Positions 1 to 7,604 of a stretch of 64,000 nt of DNA are shown here, piece by piece (the stretch's first letter is position 1; each line of letters opens with the position of its first letter). Where the stretch lies: positions 1-64,000 of the forward strand of contig JAJXZS010000036.1 in the NCBI GenBank assembly GCA_021779955.1, given 5' to 3'. Below the pieces are notes generated by a model. That model saw only the letters and a program-made list of their open reading frames with translations. It searched no databases and was not told the DNA's origin. Source of the stretch: Chloroflexota bacterium. GTDB lineage: Bacteria > Chloroflexota > Anaerolineae > Anaerolineales > Anaerolineaceae. Both the position numbers and the translations under genes were made by a program.

Positions 1-440
1 GACGTCAGGTGTTAATGCGGCACCCATAAAGGGTGCAGATACGGGTGCAGATACGGGTGCAGATACGGGTGCAGACAGAGTGGACGGGGGGTGTTAATGC
101 GGCACCCATAAAGGGTGCAGATACGGGTGCAGATACGGGTGCAGATACGGGTGCAGAAACAGGGTGCAGATACGGGTGCAGATACGGGTGCAGAGGCGGG
201 TGCAGATACGGGCGCAGATACGGGTGCAGAGGCGGGCGCAGAGGCGGGTGCAGAGGCGGGTGCAGATGCGGGTGCTGACAGAGTGGACGTGGGGTGTTAA
301 TGCGGCACCCATAAAGGGTGCAGATACGGGTGCAGATACGGGTGCAGATACGGGTGCAGATACGGGTGCAGACAGAGTGGACGGGGGGTGTTAATGCGGC
401 ACCCATGAAGGGTGCAGACAGAGTGGACGTGGGGTGTGCA
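1..440. repeat. Minisatellite with 12-bp units and a higher-order header
   Basis: Tandem 12-bp units (GGGTGCAGATAC and variants with GAGGCG or GATGCG) form blocks of about 4, 13, 5 and 1 copies. The blocks are separated by a roughly 45-bp header (GACAGAGTGGACG followed by a GGTGTTAATGCGGCACCC part) near 85, 279, 372 and 417; a divergent header opens the window. Each header contains the inverted repeat GCACCC-ATAAA-GGGTGC. Because the unit is a multiple of three, several frames stay open and give (GADT)n or (CTRI)n peptides, but no frame has a ribosome site or gene-like composition, so I treat it as non-coding. The left end may extend beyond the window. Confidence 0.9.
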
Positions 441-510
441 GTTACGAAAGCCGGCGGTTGTGCCAAAAAGCCAGGGGGGCGGACAGTTTTAGGTGGATGT
501 CTACCCTTGA

Positions 511-783
511 TCATTCCCCGATGGTCACAGAATCCACAATGCCGACGATGACGGAAATCACGCAGGCGTCGGGGTTGCGCAGAACCTGGCGGGCGCCGTT
601 GCCCTCGCGGTTGATGAGCACAGTATCTCCAATGCCTGCCTGGGTACTGTCCAGGGCAATAAAATCCTCGTCCGCCTTGTCCCCCTCCATGACGAGCGGA
701 CGAACGACCAGCAGCCGCCGGTTCTTGTAATGCGGGTGGCTGATGGTGGTGACCACGGTTCCAACAACTTTGGCTAAGATCAT
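511..783 (-). CDS. BMC pentameric vertex protein (EutN/CcmL family), copy 1
   Basis: A 90-aa protein of the EutN/CcmL (BMC-P) family, which forms the pentamers capping the vertices of microcompartment shells. The start MILAKVVGTVVTT, the central ALDSTQAGIGDTVL segment and the closing VIVGIVDSV strand are the family hallmarks, and the length is normal. It is the last gene of the minus-strand BMC operon, 5 nt from the next BMC-P gene. It is one of three BMC-P paralogues here; multiple pentamer paralogues are usual in BMC loci. Confidence 0.93.
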   Translation of the reverse strand: MILAKVVGTVVTTISHPHYKNRRLLVVRPLVMEGDKADEDFIALDSTQAGIGDTVLINREGNGARQVLRNPDACVISVIVGIVDSVTIGE

Positions 784-788
784 AATCT

Positions 789-1109
789 CTAGGTGTAAGC
801 CGTTCTTCCGGCTTTGAGCGTCACATCGAACTCGCCATCCGGTTTGACTTCGATCTCATCCACGATACCGACGAGGGCGAGATCGACTGGCACGAACTTG
901 ACATCAGGCATGGCGAGGGCGGCTTCACGCGAACGTACCATGACGCACAGGTCACCAGGGCCTGCCTGCACAACGTCAGCAGCGACCTGCAAAGCGCCTA
1001 TGGGCTTCAAGTGCCTGTCCACAGGTTGGACGATGAGCAGCTTGAGCCCCTCGGTGCCAGGGTATTTGAGCGTGCAGACCGCGGTGCCCATCACCTTGCC
1101 GAGCAGCAT
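789..1109 (-). CDS. BMC pentameric vertex protein (EutN/CcmL family), copy 2
   Basis: A 106-aa BMC-P paralogue starting MLLGKVMGTAVCTLKYPG, with the QAGPGDLCVMVRSREAA segment in place of the usual GDxVLxxxGSSAR stretch and the conserved ALVGIVDEI strand. A C-terminal tail of about 14 residues (DGEFDVTLKAGRTAYT) extends past the core fold and is absent from the other two copies. It is tightly packed: 5 nt to copy 1 and 2 nt after the 122-aa gene upstream. The divergent loop may alter pore or neighbour contacts; that is inference. Confidence 0.9.
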   Translation of the reverse strand: MLLGKVMGTAVCTLKYPGTEGLKLLIVQPVDRHLKPIGALQVAADVVQAGPGDLCVMVRSREAALAMPDVKFVPVDLALVGIVDEIEVKPDGEFDVTLKAGRTAYT

Positions 1110-1111
1110 GG

Positions 1112-1480
1112 CTACTTCACTCCCACGTTGTTCAATACGCGGGTGATGATCGTCTCGAGCAGGCTCGGGTCGATCTGGTTGCCGAGCCTGGCTTTGACCG
1201 AATCGCGGATGCGCTGGCGCAGGTCGTCATCCGCACGAGCCGGGACGTCCTGGCAGCAAGGCCTGGCCGCGGGCGCGGCGCCTTTGCTATCAGCGGCAAG
1301 GTACGGGCGAACAGGGGCGGCCGGGGGCTGTTCATTGGGTTGGAGCAGCTTGATGCCCAACTTTTCGGCCTTCTCGTAGGCCAGGTCGGTCAGCACCACC
1401 GAATCGCCGAGTTGCAATGTCCTCTCGCCGCGGTTGACCATGTCTTCGATATCATGTTCGGTAATAAATTGTTTGCTCAT
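1112..1480 (-). CDS. BMC-associated protein with EutT/EutQ-like N-terminal segment
   Basis: A 122-aa protein of unknown function. Residues 4-45 (FITEHDIEDMVNRGERTL, then LTDLAYEKAEKLGIKLL) resemble the short N-terminal segment found on several BMC proteins such as EutT and EutQ. A Pro/Ala-rich linker follows (about 48-82). The C-terminus has two amphipathic helices (DLRQRIRDSVKARLG and LLETIITRVLNNVG) that resemble encapsulation peptides. No catalytic motif is visible apart from a CC pair in the linker. It sits between pentamer and trimer shell genes, so a scaffold or cargo-linking role is my inference. The 47-nt gap to the BMC-T gene contains its ribosome site. Confidence 0.7.
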   Translation of the reverse strand: MSKQFITEHDIEDMVNRGERTLQLGDSVVLTDLAYEKAEKLGIKLLQPNEQPPAAPVRPYLAADSKGAAPAARPCCQDVPARADDDLRQRIRDSVKARLGNQIDPSLLETIITRVLNNVGVK

Positions 1481-1527
1481 CTTTCACCTGTTCCTTCAGC
1501 CGGCCGCAAGGGTCAGCCCGACGCTCT

Positions 1528-2154
1528 TCAACCCTTGATGCCTTCGAGCGCTTCGAGGGCCTGTGTTGCGGCATTCTTCGCGGTGATGATCTCGGATTCA
1601 GAGCCCGAGAGCCACATTCTGCCGAAGCGTCCAACCGACGAGACATGCACGATCTTGATGCTGGCTTTCTTCTCAGCCTCGTTGCAGGCATAGTTGATGT
1701 AGGCAGCCGGAGCGCATTCAAGGACAAGCAGGGTTTCGCCCGGCACGAGCATGCTGCCCCTTCTGAAGCGGTTGAGCAACTGCGCCTGGTAGGGATCAAC
1801 GCGGGTGATCACCTGGGTGGAGACCACCTCGGGTTTGATGCGGTCTTCCACGCGCAAGCCAAGACGGTCGAGCACCACCTGCCCGGCTTCGAGCACGGCA
1901 GCCTGGTTCAGCGAATGGACCTCGAACATGCCAAATTCGCGTTCGACGATCTGCGCACCCGGTTTGGATTCGGTCGCTTTGACGGCAATGTCGACTACGC
2001 GAAATACTTCGTTGCCTGGCGCCATTTCGACGTACAGCGAAGCCATCCCCTCGACAGGGAGATCTCCCTGGGTGATCGTGCCCACGAAGGCAGCGTACTG
2101 CGCCTGCATACGGTCAAGAAACGAATAAGCTCTCAGTGAAAATTGTTCAGCCAT
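1528..2154 (-). CDS. BMC tandem-domain trimeric shell protein (BMC-T)
   Basis: A 208-aa protein with two BMC-type domains in tandem (roughly 30-110 and 115-205). The second domain is recognisable by PGETLLVLECAPAAYINYA and its closing helix ATQALEALEG. The first carries MFEVHSLNQAAVLEAGQVVLD. BMC-T proteins form pseudohexameric trimers, often with large gated pores that pass bulky substrates or cofactors. It is the only BMC-T of the locus, so it is the likely route for CoA, NAD or sugar phosphates. Ten nt separate it from the EutJ-like gene upstream. Confidence 0.88.
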   Translation of the reverse strand: MAEQFSLRAYSFLDRMQAQYAAFVGTITQGDLPVEGMASLYVEMAPGNEVFRVVDIAVKATESKPGAQIVEREFGMFEVHSLNQAAVLEAGQVVLDRLGLRVEDRIKPEVVSTQVITRVDPYQAQLLNRFRRGSMLVPGETLLVLECAPAAYINYACNEAEKKASIKIVHVSSVGRFGRMWLSGSESEIITAKNAATQALEALEGIKG

Positions 2155-2163
2155 CAGTCCTCC

Positions 2164-3039
2164 TTACAGCTCCTGCATATCGGAAAGAGCGATCCCGAGC
2201 GGTGTAACGAATAACGGACGTTCCGGAACGCGCGTGGCAATCCCTGTCATTTCCTCGACGACGCCCGCGATGCCCGGGAAAACAGTCGTCCCACCCACGA
2301 GGGTGATGGAATCCACGTCCATGCCGCGCAAATGACGTTCGACGATGCTGCCCACCTTCTCCATCACCGGCCGGACGATGGGAAACAGCCTCTTCTGCTG
2401 GCGGGGATCCTTTTTGAGTTCCTCCGCCTCTTCGAAGCTGATGTCCAGCGCGCCGGCGATGACCAGCGAGAAGTGAGTGCCGCCAGTGGCTTCATCCGCA
2501 GTGTAGACGACCTTGCCATCCTTGAGCACCGCGATACCGGTTGTCCCGCCGCCCACATCGACGATCGCGCCATCACGCAGGCCGAGCACGTTGTTCGCAG
2601 CGCTTGGCTCGTCGATCAGATCGGGACAGCGCATCCCTGCCGCTTCGACCACATTCGCCGTGGCGCGCACTTCCGCCCGCGGCACGCCCGGCGGAAAACC
2701 GCTGGCGGCATGGGTCAACTCGCGACCGATGCGGTGCTCGACGTGCGTCCTGATCTCGCGCAGCAGGTCGACAGCGCCGATGTAATCCACCACCAGGCCG
2801 TCACGCACCACCTGGGCGAAAGCATACTCGCCTGCGATCACGCTGCCCTGTTGGTTCAGCACCACAAGCACGGTGTAGGCAGTTCCGAGATCCACCCCCA
2901 CCCTCAGGGGTCCCGAAGCGTCGGGAGTACCGGGGATGGGATGCCCGTTGCTGCCAAACGGCAGGATCAGCGTTTCAGCTTTGGCGAGATACTGAGCGGG
3001 ATCGGCTAACACAGGCAGGTAGCCCACTCCATCTCTCAT
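2164..3039 (-). CDS. EutJ-like actin/Hsp70-fold chaperone
   Basis: A 291-aa protein of the EutJ family (actin/Hsp70-like ATPases of BMC operons). Phosphate-1 motif VGVDLGTAYTVLVVL is near residue 48, phosphate-2 IVDVGGGTTGIAVL near 168 and the adenosine motif ITLVGGTTVFPG near 250. It lacks the Hsp70 substrate-binding domain, as EutJ does. An N-terminal extension of about 45 residues precedes the ATPase fold. It lies between BMC-T and BMC-H genes. The family role in cargo or shell assembly is presumed, not proven. Confidence 0.85.
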   Translation of the reverse strand: MRDGVGYLPVLADPAQYLAKAETLILPFGSNGHPIPGTPDASGPLRVGVDLGTAYTVLVVLNQQGSVIAGEYAFAQVVRDGLVVDYIGAVDLLREIRTHVEHRIGRELTHAASGFPPGVPRAEVRATANVVEAAGMRCPDLIDEPSAANNVLGLRDGAIVDVGGGTTGIAVLKDGKVVYTADEATGGTHFSLVIAGALDISFEEAEELKKDPRQQKRLFPIVRPVMEKVGSIVERHLRGMDVDSITLVGGTTVFPGIAGVVEEMTGIATRVPERPLFVTPLGIALSDMQEL

Positions 3040-3053
3040 GCGAAATGACCGGC

Positions 3054-3383
3054 TTATTTCTTCGCTTCAGTGGTGCGGCCGCCGATGCTGCCGCGGGTAT
3101 TCTGGGGCAGGATCATCTCGACATCCTGATGGGGTCTTGGGATGACATGCACCGAAACGAGTTCGCCGACACGCTTGGCAGCCGCAGCACCGGCATCGGT
3201 GGCTGCTTTGACTGCGCCAACGTCGCCGCGGACCATCACGGTCACGTATCCGCCGCCAACGTACTCAGAGCCGATCAATACCACATTTGCTGCTTTTACC
3301 ATGGCATCCGCAGCTTCGATGGAACCCACGAGTCCCTTGGTTTCCACCATTCCCAACGCGATCAGAGCAGTATCTAAAGCCAT
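3054..3383 (-). CDS. BMC hexameric shell protein (BMC-H, PduA/EutM-like)
   Basis: A 109-aa single-domain BMC-H protein, the main facet component of the shell. It starts [20 protein letters not shown] and contains [19 protein letters not shown] and the closing [16 protein letters not shown] segment, all typical of PduA/PduJ/EutM. The last 15 residues ([15 protein letters not shown]) are a short polar tail. It is the only BMC-H gene in the window, so the facets are probably made of one hexamer type plus BMC-T. The ribosome site is a GAAAGGAAT stretch just upstream of the ATG. Confidence 0.96.
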   Translation of the reverse strand: MALDTALIALGMVETKGLVGSIEAADAMVKAANVVLIGSEYVGGGYVTVMVRGDVGAVKAATDAGAAAAKRVGELVSVHVIPRPHQDVEMILPQNTRGSIGGRTTEAKK

Positions 3384-3414
3384 TTTTCATTCCTTTCGAT
3401 CAACGAAATCTAGA

Positions 3415-4872
3415 TTATCGGATTTTTAAGATCTCTTCCACAACACTCCGCACCGTGGCTTCGACCTCGGCGGCTGACGGTCCTGCGACCGGTTCGCCGG
3501 GCAGAAGCGCCGCAGGCGGAGGAGCAGACAATTCGTAGGCCAGGCGTTTGACATTGAACAGGTGATAAGTGGTGACGTTGTCTCCGGTGATGGAGCCGCC
3601 CACCCCGCCCGCGCCGAGTGTCAGCGAAGGCATCAGCCCTGTAGTGAGCCCGATGGCGCCCAGCGTGCCCATCGTGTTCACCGCGATGCGAAACACGGGC
3701 TTTTCGAGCCCGAATTCCATGATCACCCGGTCATCCCTGGCGTGAATGATCAGGCTGTGGCCGCGCCCGCCGAACTGGATGAGTTCAATGCAACGCTCGC
3801 AGCCTTTTTCCCAACCGTCGGTATCGTACCAACCGAGCACGGTGGTCAACTTTTCACGAGAAAGCGGCTCTTTGGGTCCAACCCGCTTGAGCCGGCAGAC
3901 GAGCACACGCGTACCCTGGGGGACACTGAACCCCGCCATGCCCGCGAGAGTCATCGCAGGACGCCCCACGGTTGCAGTATTCATCCCACCTTCGGGATTG
4001 AAGAGCAGATTGCGCAGCATCTCGGTTTCGGCTTCGGTGGTGAAATAGGCCCCCTGCTCCTGCATCAACTGAGCCAGGCGACCCGAAATGGGCGAATCGG
4101 CAACGACCGCCTGTTCGGTGGCACAAATGGTGGAGCAGTCGAAAGACTTGGAGGCGACGATATACTTTGCCGCCTTTTCGATATCCGCGGAACGGTCGAC
4201 GTAGACCGGAACGTTGCCAGGGCCGACGCCGTACGCGGGTTTGCCCGTGGAATGCGCCGCGCGGACCATCGGTGTGCCGCCCGTGGCCAGGATGAGCGCG
4301 GTGTACTTGTGGGTCATCAACTCGTTTGTACCGGGCAGGCTGATGTTCTGCATGCAGCCGATGAGCCCATGCGGGGCGCCGTTGGCTTCAGCGACCTGGG
4401 CCATCAGAGTTGCGGTTTCGTAGCAGCAGCGCACCGCTGAAGGGTGCGGAGCGATGACGATGGCATCCCTGGCTTTGACCGCGATGAGAATCTTGTAGAT
4501 GACGGTGGACGTGGGGTTGGTGGAAGGGGTCAGCGCTGCAATGACGCCCATGGGCCAGGCAATCTCGACGATGCGGCGCGCGTCATCCCTGCCGATCTCG
4601 CCAACGGTTTTGATGTCTTTGATGCTCTCCCACACGTTCCTGGCAGCAAACTCATTCTTGAGTTTCTTATGCGTCGGGAAACCGTAGCCGGTCTCTTCGT
4701 GCGCCAGGCGTCCAAGCCGTTCGGCAGCGCCAAAAGCGGCTTCAGCCATGGCAGCGCAGACGCGGTCCACCTGCTCCTGGCTCGCCTTCGCCCAGATCTG
4801 CCACGCGGCGTAAGCGTTGTTCACCAGGTCGCGGGCTTCTTGCATGGACGCAAGATCTTTATCGAGTGCCAT
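3415..4872 (-). CDS. CoA-acylating aldehyde dehydrogenase (PduP/EutE-like) with C-terminal encapsulation peptide
   Basis: A 485-aa aldehyde dehydrogenase that oxidises an aldehyde to acyl-CoA with NAD. The catalytic cysteine is Cys250 in KSFDCSTICATEQ, and GVGPGNVPVYVD is the usual motif upstream. The catalytic domain ends near residue 447; a Pro/Ala-rich linker and the amphipathic helix AEVEATVRSVVEEILKIR follow, the standard C-terminal encapsulation peptide of signature BMC enzymes. With DeoC in the same operon, acetaldehyde is the likely substrate, giving acetyl-CoA. No alcohol dehydrogenase or phosphotransacylase for cofactor recycling is encoded in the window. Confidence 0.93.
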   Translation of the reverse strand: MALDKDLASMQEARDLVNNAYAAWQIWAKASQEQVDRVCAAMAEAAFGAAERLGRLAHEETGYGFPTHKKLKNEFAARNVWESIKDIKTVGEIGRDDARRIVEIAWPMGVIAALTPSTNPTSTVIYKILIAVKARDAIVIAPHPSAVRCCYETATLMAQVAEANGAPHGLIGCMQNISLPGTNELMTHKYTALILATGGTPMVRAAHSTGKPAYGVGPGNVPVYVDRSADIEKAAKYIVASKSFDCSTICATEQAVVADSPISGRLAQLMQEQGAYFTTEAETEMLRNLLFNPEGGMNTATVGRPAMTLAGMAGFSVPQGTRVLVCRLKRVGPKEPLSREKLTTVLGWYDTDGWEKGCERCIELIQFGGRGHSLIIHARDDRVIMEFGLEKPVFRIAVNTMGTLGAIGLTTGLMPSLTLGAGGVGGSITGDNVTTYHLFNVKRLAYELSAPPPAALLPGEPVAGPSAAEVEATVRSVVEEILKIR

Positions 4873-4882
4873 CTCTCTTCGC

Positions 4883-5173
4883 CTATTCCTTGCGGTAGAC
4901 CAATTCGCCGCCGACTTCGAGTGAATCGATCATCGCCATGATGACCGCATCCACCGGAGTATCCCTGGTGATGTTCGTCTGGCGCGCGCTCGACCCGGCA
5001 GCCGTAAGCACCAGGTCGCCCACCCCTGCATCGACGGTATCGACCGCGACGAAGGGCTTGCCGAACGGTTCGCCATGTTCGTCCGTCTGACGCACGATCA
5101 GCAGTTTTCGTCCTGCAAGTTTCTCGTCCTTGATGGTCGAGACTGTGGTTCCAACGACCCTGGCAATCAGCAT
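4883..5173 (-). CDS. BMC pentameric vertex protein (EutN/CcmL family), copy 3
   Basis: A 96-aa BMC-P protein and the most canonical of the three: MLIARVVGTTVSTIKDEKL, AVDTVDAGVGDLVLTAAGSSARQT and DAVIMAMIDSLEVGG. The GSSAR turn is the classic pentamer signature. It lies between the aldehyde dehydrogenase and DeoC genes, 10 nt upstream of the former, so the operon alternates shell and cargo genes. Confidence 0.95.
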   Translation of the reverse strand: MLIARVVGTTVSTIKDEKLAGRKLLIVRQTDEHGEPFGKPFVAVDTVDAGVGDLVLTAAGSSARQTNITRDTPVDAVIMAMIDSLEVGGELVYRKE

Positions 5174-5216
5174 GTTGACTCCGATCTTTACGCGGATTTA
5201 GATCCGCAAATCGATC

Positions 5217-6152
5217 CTAATATCCTTTGGCAGCCGGCGCGGCAGCGGCAGGTTTCGGCTCAGAAACCGCCTGCATGATCTTCACGCCGGCGGACGCGCC
5301 AATGCGCGTTGCGCCCGCTGCGACCATAGCTTCGGCCTCTTCGAAAGTGTGAATGCCGCCCGAGGCTTTGACGCCAACGCCCGGCCCCACCGTGCGGCGC
5401 ATCAATTCCACGTCGTGCACGGTTGCGCCCCCGCCCGAGAACCCCGTTGAGGTTTTGACGAAATCGGCGCCGGCTTCCTTGGCCAGCAGGCAGGCAACCA
5501 CTTTCTCGTCGTCGGTGAGCAGCGCGGTTTCGATAATCACCTTCGTCAGGGCACCCGCTGCATGCGAGGTTTCGACCACCCCGCGGATGTCGCGGGCAAC
5601 CAGTTCGTTGTCACCGGCTTTCAACCCGCCGATGTTGATGACCATGTCGATCTCCGTGGCGCCGTTCTTCAGGGCTGTCTGCGTTTCGAAAACCTTCACC
5701 TCGGGAGGCGTGGCTCCCAACGGGAAGCCGATCACGGTGCAAACCTTGACGTCTGACCCTGCGAGCAGATCGGCGCAAAGTTTGACGTGGGTTGGGTTGA
5801 CGCAAACCGAAGCGAAGTGATATTTCCGCGCTTCGAAGCAGAGTTGGGCAATCATGGCAGAGGTCGCATCCGGCTTGAGCAGGGTGTGGTCGATCATACG
5901 CGCCAATGAGACGTCTTCGGGGATCACGCCGATCGTTGAAGTGAGGCGTTCAGCGCCCGCGCTGACCACATGCCCGGCGTTGTCGAAGCAGGTCTTCACT
6001 TTGACGCCGTTCGCCACATCTACGACGCAGTAAGACCCGTCTGGATTCTTCTGCTTTTCTTCCTGCTCCGCAATGGCAAGCAACACCTCGCGGGTGATCG
6101 TCTCGACAAGCTGCTCGATCATTTTTGCATCTGGGCTCATCTTATTTTCCAT
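5217..6152 (-). CDS. deoC: Deoxyribose-phosphate aldolase (DERA) with N-terminal BMC-targeting extension
   Basis: A 311-aa class I aldolase that splits 2-deoxyribose-5-phosphate into acetaldehyde and glyceraldehyde-3-phosphate. The catalytic residues are intact: Schiff-base Lys233 in [10 protein letters not shown] and Lys262 in VGVKASGGI, plus the [11 protein letters not shown] strand. Free-standing DERA is about 220-260 aa; here about 80 extra N-terminal residues carry an amphipathic helix ([20 protein letters not shown]) and a compact segment with two cysteines ([20 protein letters not shown]). The helix fits an encapsulation peptide. A short Ala/Pro-rich C-terminal tail is also present. 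It overlaps rpiB by 11 nt, so the two are probably translationally coupled. Confidence 0.95.
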   Translation of the reverse strand: MENKMSPDAKMIEQLVETITREVLLAIAEQEEKQKNPDGSYCVVDVANGVKVKTCFDNAGHVVSAGAERLTSTIGVIPEDVSLARMIDHTLLKPDATSAMIAQLCFEARKYHFASVCVNPTHVKLCADLLAGSDVKVCTVIGFPLGATPPEVKVFETQTALKNGATEIDMVINIGGLKAGDNELVARDIRGVVETSHAAGALTKVIIETALLTDDEKVVACLLAKEAGADFVKTSTGFSGGGATVHDVELMRRTVGPGVGVKASGGIHTFEEAEAMVAAGATRIGASAGVKIMQAVSEPKPAAAAPAAKGY

Positions 6153-6762
6153 CCTTAGAAACGCCGGATTCCAGCGCCATAATCTTGTTCACACGCCCGG
6201 CGTGCCTGCCGCCTGCAAATTCGGTGCTGAGCCAGGTCTTGAGGATCAGCTTTGCCTGGTTCACGCCGATCAGCCCTGCTCCAAGGGTCAGCACATTGGC
6301 GTCGTTGTGTTCGCGGCTGTTCACCGCTGTGGCGTAGTCGTAGCACATGGCAGCGCGAACGCCGTCGATCTTGTTGGCTGCCATGCAAGAGCCGATGCCA
6401 GCGCCGTCGATCATCACGCCGCGCCAGGCTTTGCCCTGCGCAACCAGGCGGGCAACGGCCGCGGCGAAATCGGGATAATCCACAGAATCTTTGGTGTTGG
6501 TGCCGCAGTCGATCACTTCATACCCCAGTTCGACGAGGGTAGCCTTGAGGGTTTCTTTAAGCTCAACGCCGCCATGGTCTGTTCCAATGGCGACGATCTT
6601 TTTGTGTCCTGGCATGGCAATGGGCGCGGCCTTGACTTCGACAGGCGGAGTCAGCGGGGCTGCCGCTTTAGGCTGCTCCGGAACCGCAGGTACTGCACCA
6701 AGGGTCCTGCCGACCACACGTTCGACGATGCGGTGAATCTCATCCTGGGGATCTACTGCCAT
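6142..6762 (-). CDS. rpiB: RpiB-like sugar-phosphate isomerase with N-terminal encapsulation helix
   Basis: A 206-aa member of the RpiB/LacAB family; RpiB interconverts ribose-5-phosphate and ribulose-5-phosphate. Residues 1-24 form an amphipathic helix ([16 protein letters not shown]), then a Pro/Ala linker to about 53, then the full RpiB domain ([45 protein letters not shown]). The motif holding the catalytic Cys in E. coli RpiB (ICGTG) reads IDGAG, so Asp replaces Cys; a new Cys sits at SCMAANK. It is the first gene of the BMC operon, reading away from gntR. True isomerase activity is likely but not certain; a related C5 or C6 substrate is the alternative. Confidence 0.85.
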   Translation of the reverse strand: MAVDPQDEIHRIVERVVGRTLGAVPAVPEQPKAAAPLTPPVEVKAAPIAMPGHKKIVAIGTDHGGVELKETLKATLVELGYEVIDCGTNTKDSVDYPDFAAAVARLVAQGKAWRGVMIDGAGIGSCMAANKIDGVRAAMCYDYATAVNSREHNDANVLTLGAGLIGVNQAKLILKTWLSTEFAGGRHAGRVNKIMALESGVSKDGK

Positions 6763-6778
6763 TTGGAATGCACTCCAC

Positions 6779-6834
6779 TTGACGAAACCACCAAAAAGTT
6801 AGATAATGAAACTGGTAGTGACCACATGACCAGT
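6779..6834 (+). promoter_or_regulatory. gntR promoter with overlapping GntR operator
   Basis: A -35 box TTGACG (6779-6784), 17-bp spacer and -10 box GATAAT (6802-6807) precede an inverted repeat placed over the expected start site. The outer arms are ACTGGT (6811-6816) and ACCAGT (6829-6834); TGGT-AGTG-ACCA (6813-6824) is nested inside. TGGT/ACCA half-sites are common among GntR operators. The site lies between the divergent BMC operon and gntR, so it can serve both autoregulation and BMC repression. I see no equally good minus-strand promoter. Confidence 0.65.
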
Positions 6835-6866
6835 GATCGTCTTTATCATACCACTTTGAGGTTTTG

Positions 6867-7604
6867 ATGTCAAGAATGATCGATCCATACGATGCCATCC
6901 CGAAGTACTACCAGCTTGCTGCCATCCTGCGCGAGAAGATCGAGAACGGCGATTGGGAACCCCGGTCGGCAATCCCTTCGGAGCGGCAGCTCGAGGTGTT
7001 GTACGACATCAGCCGCACCACCATCCGCGAGGCGATCGACCAGCTTGTGCGCCAGGGGTATCTCTACCGCGAGCACGGGCGCGGCACATTCGTCTCGCCG
7101 CAAAAACTGCAAAAGGCAATGCTCGACCTGACCAGCTTCTCTGAAGACCTGCTGCGCCGCGGTATCCAGCCCGGGCAAATCATCCGCTCGCTCGAGTGGA
7201 TCGTGCCCATTCCAAAGATCCTGCAAAGGCTCGAACTTGCTCCGGCGACCAAAGTGCTGCGCATCGAGCGCATCCGCCTTGGGGACGGCGTTCCGATCGG
7301 GCTGCAGACTTCCTTCCTGGCGCTCAAAGAGGGGCAGGAAATCACACGCGAAGAACTCGAAGAACGCGGCTCGCTATATACGATTCTACAGGAAAAGTTG
7401 CGGATCATCCCATCAGAAGCTGACGAAACACTCGAGGTGACGCTTGCCACCCCGGAGGAAGCGGCGCTGCTGCAGATACCCGCAGGCGCTCCGCTGCTGC
7501 TGAGCGAGCGGGTGCTCTTTGCACAGGACCGCCGCCCGGTGGAATATGTCAAGATCCTCTACCGGGGCGACCGGTATAGATACACCGTGCGCCTGCGCCG
7601 CTAG
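6867..7604 (+). CDS. GntR-family regulator with UTRA (HutC-type) ligand domain
   Basis: A 245-aa regulator. The N-terminal winged helix covers about residues 10-75 (YYQLAAILREKIENG, SERQLEVLYDISRTTIREA, GRGTFVS). A UTRA effector-binding domain follows (about 95-240). HutC-type regulators of this layout sense small molecules, often sugar phosphates or amines. It is divergent from the BMC operon with an operator in the 104-nt gap, so it most likely controls the BMC and itself. ATG 6867 follows GAGGT at good distance; TTG 6864 and ATG 6876 are alternatives. Its stop overlaps the stop of the convergent glycosyltransferase by 4 nt. Confidence 0.92.
   Translation: MSRMIDPYDAIPKYYQLAAILREKIENGDWEPRSAIPSERQLEVLYDISRTTIREAIDQLVRQGYLYREHGRGTFVSPQKLQKAMLDLTSFSEDLLRRGIQPGQIIRSLEWIVPIPKILQRLELAPATKVLRIERIRLGDGVPIGLQTSFLALKEGQEITREELEERGSLYTILQEKLRIIPSEADETLEVTLATPEEAALLQIPAGAPLLLSERVLFAQDRRPVEYVKILYRGDRYRYTVRLRR

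Noticed and set aside
5-514. Open frames with CTRI, HPYL or GADT peptide repeats in the minisatellite
   Set aside because: The 12-bp unit keeps several frames open by construction; no ribosome site, promoter or non-repeat coding part supports a gene.
3562-4440. Long plus-strand frames across the aldehyde dehydrogenase and other BMC genes
   Set aside because: These are antisense shadows of high-GC coding sequence without family similarity.
511-6762. Ethanolamine or propanediol utilisation BMC
   Set aside because: No EutBC or diol dehydratase genes; the cargo is DeoC and RpiB-like, so the SPU class fits.
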